DNA of 64,000 nt. Source: Phycisphaerales bacterium. GTDB taxonomy: Bacteria > Planctomycetota > Phycisphaerae > Phycisphaerales > UBA1924. Location: positions 1,496,001-1,560,000 of the forward strand of contig JAVJNT010000002.1 in the NCBI GenBank assembly GCA_040217175.1, in the 5' to 3' direction. A model generated the notes under the pieces. The model searched no databases, was not told where the DNA came from, and worked only from the letters and a program-made list of their open reading frames with translations. Shown here one piece after another: positions 26,235 to 34,337 of the stretch (within the stretch, counting starts at the first letter, position 1; each line of letters begins with the position of its first letter). Made by a program: the position numbers and the translations under genes.

Positions 26235-27428
26235 CTATCCGTTGCTGTGGAACGTGTTGTCACGAACCCGCCGGCCGTGCCCGCTTGCAGAGGCACCCGA
26301 GCCGATCGAGAGCGCGCCACCACCGCCAACAACCAACCGGCCATCGTCTCGCGCCTCGTTCAGTTCACTCATGAGGTCGTTGTACGCCTTGGCGACCACG
26401 CCCTGGCCGGCGAACTTGGCGAGCTTGGGCTCGATGCTCAGGCGCTGTGTACCCGACCCTGCCGCATCGACTACCTCCCAGCGCATGTCCGAGATCATCC
26501 GCGAGAATCGGTCGTAGCACTCATCGGACATAGCATCGGCGAAGTCTTCGTCTTCGTTGGTTGGATTGGGCACGGCGACGCGATGCGGGTGCGCCGACTT
26601 GATGTCGTGGTCCATCGCGCCAAGCACATCGACCAGTCCTACACCAAGGTCGGCCTGTCCCCTATAAGCGCGGGCGGCCATGGTCGTGATTAATATCGAC
26701 GAGGGCATCTCCTTCTCGCCGAGGAACTCCTGGTTGCGTCTGTGCTTAATGAGCTGGACGATCTTGCGGAGCGGCGCTTTGGCGTACACCGGCTCCCGGT
26801 GCGGTGCCGGGTCCATGGACGCCTGAGCCATCGAACGTCCAGTGGCCTCGCGTACGACGCATTGCGCGTCGAACCACTCGGCAAATCCGGTGGGATCGGT
26901 CTCCTTATACGTGTCCCTTGGCAGCTTGCGCTGCGTCCACGTCCGCTTGTCTGGGATCAGGATGCCCGTCGCGCTCTGGGCCCGGTCATCGGGGGCGGCC
27001 GGGATTACGTCCAGGTGCATCCGGTCGTCTTCGAAACCAAGACGGAGGCAGCGGCCCTTCTCCTCGACGAGATCGCCGTACTCGTCGTGCAGAACAAGCC
27101 GATCGCGGATTCTGTTGTAGAGCGTGTTAGCGTGCGTGGCGTCGGCATCGACGTTGAGCTGGCACACCAGATCGATGTCGTATTCGGCCGCCTCGCCGTC
27201 CTCCCCCATCGGTCGAACCGTTGTTTGGAGCAGCATGGACCCCTGGGGGTAGATGCGAGGCTCGTAGGGCTCGAGTTCCGAATCGGTCTCGTCCAGCCAA
27301 CGGCCAACCTTCTCGTAGACCTTGGTGGCTCGATTGTGCTGCGTGTCCGTAAGTTGGATGCGCTCGACGATGCGGTTGAGCATGTCGTTCAGGGTGCCCG
27401 GATCGGGGCGTTCGATGCTTATCTTCAT
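26235..27428 (-). CDS. CBASS cyclic-oligonucleotide synthase (CD-NTase)
   Basis: The 397-residue protein is a DncV/cGAS-like nucleotidyltransferase that should make a cyclic di- or trinucleotide alarm signal on phage infection. The active site shows GS (63-64) in YPQGSMLLQTTVRP, the Asp pair 84/86 in EYDIDLV and the third Asp140 in HLDVIPA. The C-terminus ends in a flexible Ser/Gly/Ala-rich stretch finishing HSNG, with a terminal glycine as required for E2-mediated conjugation. It is the first gene of the operon. A candidate promoter lies at 27764-27791. The nucleotide product cannot be predicted from sequence. Confidence 0.9.
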   Translation of the reverse strand: MKISIERPDPGTLNDMLNRIVERIQLTDTQHNRATKVYEKVGRWLDETDSELEPYEPRIYPQGSMLLQTTVRPMGEDGEAAEYDIDLVCQLNVDADATHANTLYNRIRDRLVLHDEYGDLVEEKGRCLRLGFEDDRMHLDVIPAAPDDRAQSATGILIPDKRTWTQRKLPRDTYKETDPTGFAEWFDAQCVVREATGRSMAQASMDPAPHREPVYAKAPLRKIVQLIKHRRNQEFLGEKEMPSSILITTMAARAYRGQADLGVGLVDVLGAMDHDIKSAHPHRVAVPNPTNEDEDFADAMSDECYDRFSRMISDMRWEVVDAAGSGTQRLSIEPKLAKFAGQGVVAKAYNDLMSELNEARDDGRLVVGGGGALSIGSGASASGHGRRVRDNTFHSNG

Positions 27429-27946
27429 GGCGTGGGGGCCTCATGGACGTTCGGTTCCACCGAGCCCCGCCGCCAAGCCCCCACGGAGAGGCCCACCGCC
27501 TTGGCCCGCCCGGGCCCCGTCCTTACGGCCCGCGGTCGCCGGCAGCGTCGCCAGCGAGTGCGAGCCCATCGTGCAGGCCGCGTGCCGAGCCGGGCCATGG
27601 CACGTCCATGCAACAAGACCAGCCTCACGCCTCGTGAGGGCCGATTCTCAGCAATGTTGGTAATCTGTTGCGCTTGCCAAAACCCGATCGACGCCATCAC
27701 CACCCGCCAGAATGGCAGGTACGCGCTCGGATAGCCGGGAAATGTCAACCCTGTCGGGTCAGAACAATATCGACCAATGCTCCACAGTCAATCAACACGG
27801 ACGCAACTATTTTCCCCAATTGCGCCGGATGAAAGGATAAAGGCCTTGGGACGCGATGAGTCGCCCCCCGATCATCCTGCGACCGCCCGCAGCGCCGCGC
27901 CCGCGGCCTTCCGCCGCCCATCCACGCCCGAGAACACCGGTGACGG
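27429..27946. other. Region upstream of CBASS, no supported gene
   Basis: About 520 bp lie between the CD-NTase start and the 21-bp repeat array. The part from 27735 to 27850 is noticeably richer in A and T than its surroundings and holds the promoter candidate for CBASS. A 45-codon plus-strand ORF (27597-27734) begins MARPCNKTSLTPREGRF, faintly like the start of phage terminase small subunits, but it then stops. I see no complete gene. Confidence 0.4.
27764..27791 (-). promoter_or_regulatory. Candidate promoter for the CBASS operon
   Basis: On the minus strand, TTGACT (27791-27786), a 16-base spacer and TATTGT (27769-27764) make the best sigma70-like promoter near the operon. It would leave a leader of about 330 nt before the CD-NTase. 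Confidence 0.45.
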
Positions 27947-28198
27947 TCCTTCCGTTAACGCTAACGGTCTTTCCGTTACAGCCACCCGTCGTTCCGTCAC
28001 AGCCAACGGTTCTTCCGTCACAGCCACGCGTCCTTCCGTCACCGCTGACGGTCCTTCCGTTAACGCTAACGGTCTTTCCGTTACAGCTAACCGTTCTTCC
28101 GTCACCGCTAACCGTCCTTCCGTCACCGCTGACGGTCCTTCCGTCACCGCCATCCGAGCTTCCGTCACCGCCACCCGTCCTCCCGTCTCGGCCGCGTA
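27947..28198. repeat. Twelve tandem 21-bp repeats
   Basis: Twelve head-to-tail units of exactly 21 bp share a core of TCCTTCCGT near their start. In four units the second part is a perfect hairpin: CCGTTA-ACGC-TAACGG (units 1 and 6) or CCGTCA-CCGC-TGACGG (units 5 and 9). The T-A and C-G changes compensate each other across the stem. Other units carry mismatches. All frames through the array are open because 21 is divisible by three and the unit lacks stops, giving heptapeptide repeats such as RLAVTEE on the minus strand. I treat it as a minisatellite rather than a gene. Confidence 0.9.
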
Positions 28199-28328
28199 GA
28201 ACGAGCCTGCCTTGGATCTCGGCCTGGGGGCCGTTGCCGGTGTCGCGCCGGCGGGACACCGGCCGAAACGCCCCCGCCCGACCCGCGCGTAGGCTCCGCC
28301 AGGAGTCCAGAGACGAGGAGACGAGACG

Positions 28329-28934
28329 ATGCACGGACAATTGGTAGTTGGGGCGGCGGCGACGGCCGCCGTGGTTCTTGGTGCGCCGGCGCTGGGGCAG
28401 ACCGGCGGCGCGTTCTTCGAGGTCAGCAACGACCTGAGCCCGGCGACGCCCAGCGCGACGGTGACGCTGTGGGTACCCGTGCCCGACGGGCTCTACGCCG
28501 TCGCAGGGGTGGCCTTCGACGCCTTCGCCGATCCGGCGTCGAGCGCGGCGCTCGACGCACGCTGGTCGGACCCGATGCGGGCCAGCGGCTTCGATGCCCC
28601 CGGCACGAGCGACGGCGTCGTTACCCCCGATGGACTGGCGGTGCTCGGAGCGCTGTCGGGACAGTTGAACTTCCCCGCCGCAGGCGTCTTCGCCGACCCG
28701 AGCGACCCGATCGCGGTGTGGAGCGCGACCATCTCGGTCGACGAGTTCACGCCCCGAGGCGTCGACCTGCGGACCGACATCACGCGCTCCACGTTCTACG
28801 TGAGCGAGTTCTCGGGCTCGTCCGTCGACCGGATCATCGGCGAGGCGCGCGCGACGGTGGTGGTCGTGCCCGCGCCCGGCGTGGGCGCGCTGCTCGTGCT
28901 GGCGGCGGGCCTGGGCGGCGTCCGCAGGCGATAA
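28329..28934 (+). CDS. Secreted protein with PEP-CTERM-like sorting tail
   Basis: The 201-residue protein has a signal peptide ending APALGQT and a beta-rich body (residues ~25-175) with no domain I recognise. Its C-terminus has the tripartite PEP-CTERM plan: a short motif (VVPAPG, where the classic sequence is VPEP), a hydrophobic helix, and a terminal Arg cluster. Such tails are processed by exosortase-type enzymes; none is in the window. The ATG at 28329 follows GAGGAG. It lies just after the repeat array and heads a run of secreted-protein genes. Confidence 0.72.
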   Translation: MHGQLVVGAAATAAVVLGAPALGQTGGAFFEVSNDLSPATPSATVTLWVPVPDGLYAVAGVAFDAFADPASSAALDARWSDPMRASGFDAPGTSDGVVTPDGLAVLGALSGQLNFPAAGVFADPSDPIAVWSATISVDEFTPRGVDLRTDITRSTFYVSEFSGSSVDRIIGEARATVVVVPAPGVGALLVLAAGLGGVRRR

Positions 28935-28998
28935 GGTCGCCCCCCGCGCGGAGCGATGAGACCCCGCCACGGAGCGGCCCGCCGCCAGTTCGTTGGCC

Positions 28999-29027
28999 TT
29001 GCGTCGGTGGCGATCTTCCGGTATGCT
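28999..29027 (+). promoter_or_regulatory. Promoter of the VCBS-repeat protein gene
   Basis: TTGCGT (28999-29004), a 17-base spacer and TATGCT (29022-29027) precede the ATG at 29049 by about 20 bases. GAGGAG serves as ribosome binding site in the short leader. The same TATGCT hexamer occurs at 30414-30419 before the next secreted-protein gene. Confidence 0.55.
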
Positions 29028-29048
29028 GGTGGCGTGAGGAGATGCCGC

Positions 29049-30302
29049 ATGAAGAGAGCGTGCCGCGCGCATGCCGCGTTCAGTGCCGTTTTGCCCGCCG
29101 TTTTGCCCGCCGTCCTGCCGACCGTTGTCACAGCCCTGGCGGCGCTGCCCGTGCTCGCCCTGGCGCCCAGCGCCGCGGCCCAGGGGTGCGACCTCACGCA
29201 GACCTTCGCGCCCGAGGTGCGCCTGGGCGTGGGCGTCGTGCCCTACTCGGTCGCCTTCGGCGACCTCGACGGCGACGGCGACGCCGACCTGGCCACGGCC
29301 AACGAGATCAGCGACGACGTGAGCGTGCTGCTAAGCAACGGCGACGCGACCTTCGCCGACGATACGCTGATGCTCGCCGGCGACGCGCCCATCGCGGTGG
29401 CGATCGGCGACCTGGACGGCGACGGCGACGGCGACCTGGCGGTGGCCAACAACGCCAGCAACGACCTGAGCGTGCTGCTGAACGATGGCGACGCGACGTT
29501 CGTCGAAGACGCGCGCTACCGCGTGGGCAGCCGTCCCATCTCGGTGGCGATCGGCGACCTCGATGGCGACGGCGACGGCGACCTGGCGGTGGCCAACTCG
29601 GGCGGCCTGAACGCCAGCGTGCTGCTCAACGACGGCGATGGGACGTTCGGGCCCGACGCGTTCTACGGCACCGGCGTGTTCCCGCAATCGATCGCCATCG
29701 GCGACCTGGATGCCGACGGCGACAACGACCTGGCGACCGCCAACCGGGAGGGCATGACCGCGAGCGTGCTGGAAAACAACGGCGACGGGACGTTCGCGCG
29801 CGGCGTGCCCCTGGCGGTCGGCGACCGGCCCAGGTCGGTGGCGATCGCCGACCTGGACGGCGACGGCGACGCCGACCTGGCCACGGCCAACTCCAACACC
29901 AACGACGTGAGCGTGCTGCTGAACCGGTGCATCGTGCTGCCCGAGATCACCGCGCAGCCGGCGCCCGTCGTGCTGCTGCCCCCGGGCGGGGGCGTCGCGG
30001 AGTTCGCCGTCGGCGCGATCGGCTCGGCGCCACTGAGCTACCAGTGGCGGCGCGACGGCGTGCCGCTCGTTGACGGCGGCGGCGTCTCGGGCGCCTCGAC
30101 GCCCACGCTGACCATCGACGCCAGGGCCGAGGACATCGCGTCCTACGACGTGGTCGTCAGCAATCCCTCGGGCAGCGCGGCGAGCAACCCGGCGGTCATC
30201 GCCGTGCGCGTGCCGTGCCGGGCGGACTTCACCGGCGACGGCGTGCTGGACATCTTCGACTTCCTGGCGTTCCAGAACGCGTTCGGCGCCGGCTGCCCGT
30301 AG
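29049..30302 (+). CDS. Secreted VCBS/FG-GAP-repeat protein with Ig-like domain and half dockerin
   Basis: The 417-residue exported protein starts with a long signal peptide ending PSAAAQG. Six blade-like repeats follow (residues ~45-290), each with a calcium-type loop such as GDLDGDGDADLATAN, consistent with a beta-propeller. An Ig-like domain (residues ~295-380, LSYQWRRDGVPLVDGG) comes next. The end, CRADFTGDGVLDIFDFLAF to GAGCP, is a single dockerin-type loop, where most siblings have two. The ATG at 29049 has GAGGAG upstream. It probably binds a polymer or partner at the cell surface; no catalytic residues are evident. Confidence 0.82.
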   Translation: MKRACRAHAAFSAVLPAVLPAVLPTVVTALAALPVLALAPSAAAQGCDLTQTFAPEVRLGVGVVPYSVAFGDLDGDGDADLATANEISDDVSVLLSNGDATFADDTLMLAGDAPIAVAIGDLDGDGDGDLAVANNASNDLSVLLNDGDATFVEDARYRVGSRPISVAIGDLDGDGDGDLAVANSGGLNASVLLNDGDGTFGPDAFYGTGVFPQSIAIGDLDADGDNDLATANREGMTASVLENNGDGTFARGVPLAVGDRPRSVAIADLDGDGDADLATANSNTNDVSVLLNRCIVLPEITAQPAPVVLLPPGGGVAEFAVGAIGSAPLSYQWRRDGVPLVDGGGVSGASTPTLTIDARAEDIASYDVVVSNPSGSAASNPAVIAVRVPCRADFTGDGVLDIFDFLAFQNAFGAGCP

Positions 30303-30464
30303 GAGGCGGCGTGCTGAGGCATCGTCGGTGCACGCGCGGCCAGCAGCGGGCGCTTTGTCGATTCTTCACGCGCCTCTTGGTGCGTTCATCGTGGGATTCG
30401 CCCCGGTTCGTGGTATGCTCGAATGGAGAGTCCGCCGGAACGCGTTGGCAAGGGAGGGTTGCAG

Positions 30465-32210
30465 ATGGACACGCGATGTGGTCGCCGGTTGTTGGGGTTT
30501 GTTGTGGTCGGGTCGCTGATCGTTGCGTGCGCGTCCGGCGCGTGGGCGCAGGGCGTGCTCAGCGAGCCCTTCGATCCCATCGAGCAGCTCTCGGGCGTCG
30601 ACGGGCGCAACGGGGCGGTGTTCGATGGCGTGGCATCCCGCGATGGCGTCGGCGATGCCGTCGCGTTCGTGGGCGACGTCGACGCCGACGGGATCGACGA
30701 CGTCGCCATCGGCGCCGGTGGTGCCGGCGCGGGCGGAGAGACGTACGTGCTGTTCGGTCGCGGGCCGACCGCCGGCGGCTCGCTGCAAGGAGAGATCCGT
30801 CCCGGCGACCTGGACGGCGTCCTTGGGTTCCGGCTCATCGGACCGGATAGCAGCAGCGGATCCGTCGTGGTGGCGGCCGGAGACTTCAACGGCGACGGCA
30901 TCGACGACCTGGCGGTCAGCGATCCCTTCGCCAACGGGGCGGCCGGCTCGCGCTCGGGCGTGACCTGGGTGGTCTTCGGCCGCGCCGGTGGATTCCCGGC
31001 CGACGTGCGCCTGTCCGAGCTCGACGGCAGCGACGGGGTCGCGCTGGCCGGCATCGGCGGCAGCGGCTCGTCGGTCTCGGCGGCCGGGGACGTGAACGGC
31101 GATGGGCTGGGCGACCTGATCATCGGCGCGCCGCGGGGCGTCGGCGAGGCTTACGTCGTGTACGGCTCGCGCGACGGCTTCCCGGCGTCGATCGACCTCA
31201 CCATGCTGGACGGCGTGAACGGATTCCGCCTTGTTGGCGCGTCGCGCGAGAGCGCGGGCCAGTCGGTCGCGGGCGTGGGCGATGTTGATGCCGATGGCGT
31301 TGACGACGTGGCCGTCGGTGCGCCCGAGGCCGACGTGCGTGCGGCCGGGGGCCAGGGGCAGACCTACGTGGTCTATGGCCGCGCGGGCGGGTTCCCGGCG
31401 ATGGTCGAGCTCCCGCGACTCGGCGCGGACGAGGGCGCACGACTCCTGGGCGATGTCCAGTTTGTTGCCAGCGGCAGCGCGGTCTCGGCGGCGGGCGACT
31501 TCAACGACGATGGCATCGACGATCTCGCCGTCGGGGCCGCGGCCTGGGGCCCCGACACCGCCAGGGGCAACGGCGCGTGCTACGTGGTCTACGGCGTTGC
31601 CGGCGGGCTGCCTCCGGTGTTCGAGTTGTCGGATCTCGACGGCGACAACGGCTTCAAGCTCGTCGGCCCGCGCGGCGGGGCCAACCTCGCCAACGCGATC
31701 GCATCGGTCGGCGATATCGATCGAGACGGCGTGGACGACCTGCTCATCGGCGCGGCGGGCTCGTACGACGGTGCTCGTCGCACGGGCTTCGCGTACCTGG
31801 TCTCGGGTCGCTCCGGCGGTGGGTTTGGCGCATCGGTGGACATCGAGACGCTCGTGGGTCGCGGCGTGGTCCGGTTCCAGGGCGAAGAGACGCAGGACGC
31901 GGCCGGCAGCGACGTCTCCGGCGGCGGCGACGTCAACGCCGATGGCGTGCTCGATCTGATCATCGGGGCCGCCGACGTCGACGCCGGCGGCGTCTTGAAC
32001 GCGGGTCGGGCGTACGTCCTGTATGGTCGCGATCCGAGCCGCTGCGTTGCAGACTTTGACGGCGACGGCACCCACTCGGTCGCCGACTTCCTGCTCTTCC
32101 AGAACTTGTTCGGCGCTGGCGACCCGGCGGCGGACTTCGACGGCGACCGCGAGTTCACTATCTTCGACTTCCTCGCCTTCCAGAACGCGTTCGATGCGGG
32201 ATGTCCGTAG
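30465..32210 (+). CDS. Secreted integrin-alpha-like FG-GAP propeller protein with GC-type dockerin
   Basis: The 581-residue protein has a signal peptide ending SGAWAQG and seven or so FG-GAP repeats. Each pairs a loop such as GDVDADGIDDVAIGA with a YVLFGR or YVVYG strand, as in the integrin alpha propeller. The C-terminal module carries two calcium loops, ADFDGDGTHSVADFLLF and ADFDGDREFTIFDFLAF, and ends DAGCP. The ATG at 30465 has AGGGAGG upstream. An earlier in-frame ATG lies only three bases from a TATGCT box and is unlikely to be used. Confidence 0.85.
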   Translation: MDTRCGRRLLGFVVVGSLIVACASGAWAQGVLSEPFDPIEQLSGVDGRNGAVFDGVASRDGVGDAVAFVGDVDADGIDDVAIGAGGAGAGGETYVLFGRGPTAGGSLQGEIRPGDLDGVLGFRLIGPDSSSGSVVVAAGDFNGDGIDDLAVSDPFANGAAGSRSGVTWVVFGRAGGFPADVRLSELDGSDGVALAGIGGSGSSVSAAGDVNGDGLGDLIIGAPRGVGEAYVVYGSRDGFPASIDLTMLDGVNGFRLVGASRESAGQSVAGVGDVDADGVDDVAVGAPEADVRAAGGQGQTYVVYGRAGGFPAMVELPRLGADEGARLLGDVQFVASGSAVSAAGDFNDDGIDDLAVGAAAWGPDTARGNGACYVVYGVAGGLPPVFELSDLDGDNGFKLVGPRGGANLANAIASVGDIDRDGVDDLLIGAAGSYDGARRTGFAYLVSGRSGGGFGASVDIETLVGRGVVRFQGEETQDAAGSDVSGGGDVNADGVLDLIIGAADVDAGGVLNAGRAYVLYGRDPSRCVADFDGDGTHSVADFLLFQNLFGAGDPAADFDGDREFTIFDFLAFQNAFDAGCP

Positions 32211-32250
32211 GGCGACGGAGCTGCGCCCCGATCGCTATTAGCATGACGGA

Positions 32251-32289
32251 GACGGGTCGTCGGACCGCGTGGTCTCGGGTGGACCCGTC
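32251..32289 (+). other. Nested hairpin between two dockerin-protein genes
   Basis: Outer arms GACGGGTC (32251-32258) and GACCCGTC (32282-32289) pair perfectly. Inside, GACC (32263-32266) pairs with GGTC (32271-32274). It lies 40 bp after one stop codon and 78 bp before the next start. It may terminate the first gene, or structure the leader of the second if the TAGCAT at 32239-32244 is its -10 box. Confidence 0.4.
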
Positions 32290-32366
32290 GTAAGCGCGGG
32301 TCGCGCCGGGCCACATGGGTTGGCTTGGCGTGCGACCGGCGTGGCGGATCAGGGGAGGACTTGCAG

Positions 32367-33821
32367 ATGCAAACGCAGGGTACGAAGCCGTTGGCCGCGA
32401 CCGCCATGATCATGCTGCTTGCCGCGGGCACGGCCGTAGCGCAGAGCACCATCCGAGTGCCCGGCGACGCGGCCACGATCCAGGAGGCGATCGATCGCGC
32501 CGAGAGCGGCGACGTCGTGCTCGTCGCGGCCGGCGTCTACAACGAGGCGCTGACGGTTGGCGACACCACCATTACGCTCCGCTCCGAGGACGGCGCCGAC
32601 GCGACGACGCTGGACGGCGCGGGCCTGGGCGACCCCATCCTGACCACCGTCGGGAGCGTCACGATCGAGGGCTTCACGTTCACCGGCGCCGGGTTCGGTG
32701 GTGCCATTAATGCGAACGGCGGCTCGCTGGTCGTCATTGATTCGGCCTTCGTGGCCAACACCAATCGGGGAATCGACGCACTCGTCACCGACGTCACCAT
32801 CCGTGGCGGATCCTTCACGGGCAACTCGGCCGCGAACGGCGGCGCGGGCGTCTACGTGCTCGGTGGCAGCCTGACCATCGATGGCGCGACGTTCCAGGGC
32901 AATCTCGGCCGCGGCCAGGGCGGGGCCGTCTCGGTCAACAGCGCGACGCTCGACGCCCGGGGCCTGGAGATGATCGACAACGGCGACGGCGAGATCATCG
33001 ATAGCGGCGGCGCGGCAAGCGTGCCCACGCGGATCTTCAGAACGCTCGCCGGAGGCGCGATCTACACCAGCAACGTGAACGGACGCATCGATTCGGCGAG
33101 GATCATCGGTAGCAAGGCGGCCTTCGGTGGCGGCTTGTACATCGCCGGCGGCGGCACGCTCGAGGTCGTCAATACGCTCGTGGCCGACAGCCTCACGGGC
33201 ACCGGTGCGATCTACACGAACGCCTCGGCGCCGATCATCGTCAACTCAACGATCGTCAACAACGAGGACTGGGGCATCTTCGCCCAGCGCGAGTCGCGGC
33301 CCGTCGTGCGCAATAGCGTCTTCACCGGCAACGAGATCGACCCGCGAAGCATCGAGATCGGCGGGCCCGGCATCGTCGACGTGGCCTTCTCGGTCATCGA
33401 CGGCACCGCCTCGGAGACGATCGGCGATGGCGTGATCTTCGCCGATCCGCAGCTCGATGACTCGTTCGCGCCGCTGCCCGGCTCGCCCGCCATCGACGCG
33501 GGCGATAACGCGGCCGTTCCCAGCGGCGTCACGATGGATCTCTTCGGCGGCGACCGCTTCGTCGACGACCCCGCCACGCCCGACACCGGCGCCGGCACCG
33601 CCCCGATCGTCGACCTCGGTGCTATCGAGTTCGCCGGCGGCCAGGCCGGCCCGTGCCCGGCCGACTTCGACGGCGACGGCGAGTTGACGCTGTTCGACTT
33701 CCTCGACTTCCAGAACGCGTTCGACTCGGGCGACGCCCGGGCCGACTTCGACCAGGATGGCGAGTTGACGCTGTTCGACTTCCTGGCGTTCCAGAACGCC
33801 TTCGACGCCGGCTGCTCCTGA
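32367..33821 (+). CDS. Secreted right-handed beta-helix protein with GC-type dockerin
   Basis: The 484-residue protein has a signal peptide ending GTAVAQS. It then shows the start of a pectate-lyase-like helix (TIRVPGDAATIQEAIDRAES) and about ten coils of short beta strands with Gly/Asn turns (residues ~50-360). The segment FADPQLDDSFAPLPGSPAID is typical of the end of choice-of-anchor beta-helix proteins. Two dockerin loops follow, CPADFDGDGELTLFDFLDF and ADFDQDGELTLFDFLAF, ending DAGCS. GGGGAGG precedes the ATG at 32367. It may bind or cleave polysaccharide; I see no defined active site. Confidence 0.86.
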   Translation: MQTQGTKPLAATAMIMLLAAGTAVAQSTIRVPGDAATIQEAIDRAESGDVVLVAAGVYNEALTVGDTTITLRSEDGADATTLDGAGLGDPILTTVGSVTIEGFTFTGAGFGGAINANGGSLVVIDSAFVANTNRGIDALVTDVTIRGGSFTGNSAANGGAGVYVLGGSLTIDGATFQGNLGRGQGGAVSVNSATLDARGLEMIDNGDGEIIDSGGAASVPTRIFRTLAGGAIYTSNVNGRIDSARIIGSKAAFGGGLYIAGGGTLEVVNTLVADSLTGTGAIYTNASAPIIVNSTIVNNEDWGIFAQRESRPVVRNSVFTGNEIDPRSIEIGGPGIVDVAFSVIDGTASETIGDGVIFADPQLDDSFAPLPGSPAIDAGDNAAVPSGVTMDLFGGDRFVDDPATPDTGAGTAPIVDLGAIEFAGGQAGPCPADFDGDGELTLFDFLDFQNAFDSGDARADFDQDGELTLFDFLAFQNAFDAGCS

Positions 33822-33854
33822 GACGGCGTGACCCGCACCGTCCAACGATGGTGC

Positions 33855-34334
33855 ATGGGCATCGACTATCAGATCCTCGGCCCCGGCGACGCCTCGGTGT
33901 TGCACCGAGCACCGCCGGGGCTGTTCGATTTCCCGATCGACTCGGAGCAGACGGCGGCGTTCCTCGGTGATCCGCGGCACGAGATCATCGTGGCGATCGA
34001 TGCAGCGACGGACAGACCGATCGCGTTCGTGAGCGCTAACGGCTATCTGCACCCCGACAAGCCGCCGCAGGCGTGGATCAACGAGCTGGCGACGCTGGAG
34101 GCGTATCGCGGCCGGGGCATCGGGACCGCGCTCGTGCGACGCATGCTCGGACTGCTGGCCGAACGCGGCTATCGCCAGGCGTGGCTGGCGACCGAGCACG
34201 ACAACGCGGCGGCGCGAGCGGTGTACCGGAAGATCCTGCAGGAGCGCGGCGGTAGCGAGGACCCGGCGGTGGTTGTCTACGAGTATCCACTGAAGAGAGC
34301 CGACAACCCGGGGGCACGAGGTGACGTAAGCTGA
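33855..34334 (+). CDS. GNAT-family N-acetyltransferase
   Basis: The 159-residue protein is a single GNAT domain. The acetyl-CoA pyrophosphate loop appears as YRGRGIGTALVRRML in motif A, and motif B includes WLATEHDNAAARAVYRKIL. Residues before it (INELATLEAY) form the central strand. The substrate is unknown. The ATG at 33855 gives MGIDYQILGPGD; an in-frame GTG nine codons earlier (33828) is possible. The stop lies three bases before the uvrD start. Confidence 0.85.
   Translation: MGIDYQILGPGDASVLHRAPPGLFDFPIDSEQTAAFLGDPRHEIIVAIDAATDRPIAFVSANGYLHPDKPPQAWINELATLEAYRGRGIGTALVRRMLGLLAERGYRQAWLATEHDNAAARAVYRKILQERGGSEDPAVVVYEYPLKRADNPGARGDVS
34327..34332 (+). promoter_or_regulatory. TAAGCT -10-like box five bases before the helicase ATG
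   Basis: TAAGCT lies five bases before the ATG at 34338, overlapping the acetyltransferase stop. A GAGGTGA is present but about 14 bases from the ATG, too far for normal use. This is a weaker case than the others. Confidence 0.3.
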
Positions 34335-34337
34335 ACC

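Noticed and set aside
27425-27748. A 107-codon minus-strand ORF from a TTG, ending in an ATGA overlap with the CD-NTase
   Set aside because: The second half is dominated by Arg and resembles frame-shifted GC-rich DNA. The TTG also looks like part of a -35-type TTGACA. The overlap alone is not enough to call a gene.
27947-28198. CRISPR array
   Set aside because: Units are contiguous 21-mers without unique spacers, and no cas genes are nearby.
23854-28330. Insertion sequence or integrase marking the CBASS island
   Set aside because: I found no transposase, recombinase or terminal inverted repeats, and no tRNA gene at either side.
27777-28429. Open reading frames on both strands through the 21-bp repeats, giving heptapeptide-repeat proteins
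   Set aside because: Every frame is open because the unit is a multiple of three and contains no stop. The flanking translated sequence is Arg/Pro/Ala-skewed and has no credible start with a ribosome binding site.
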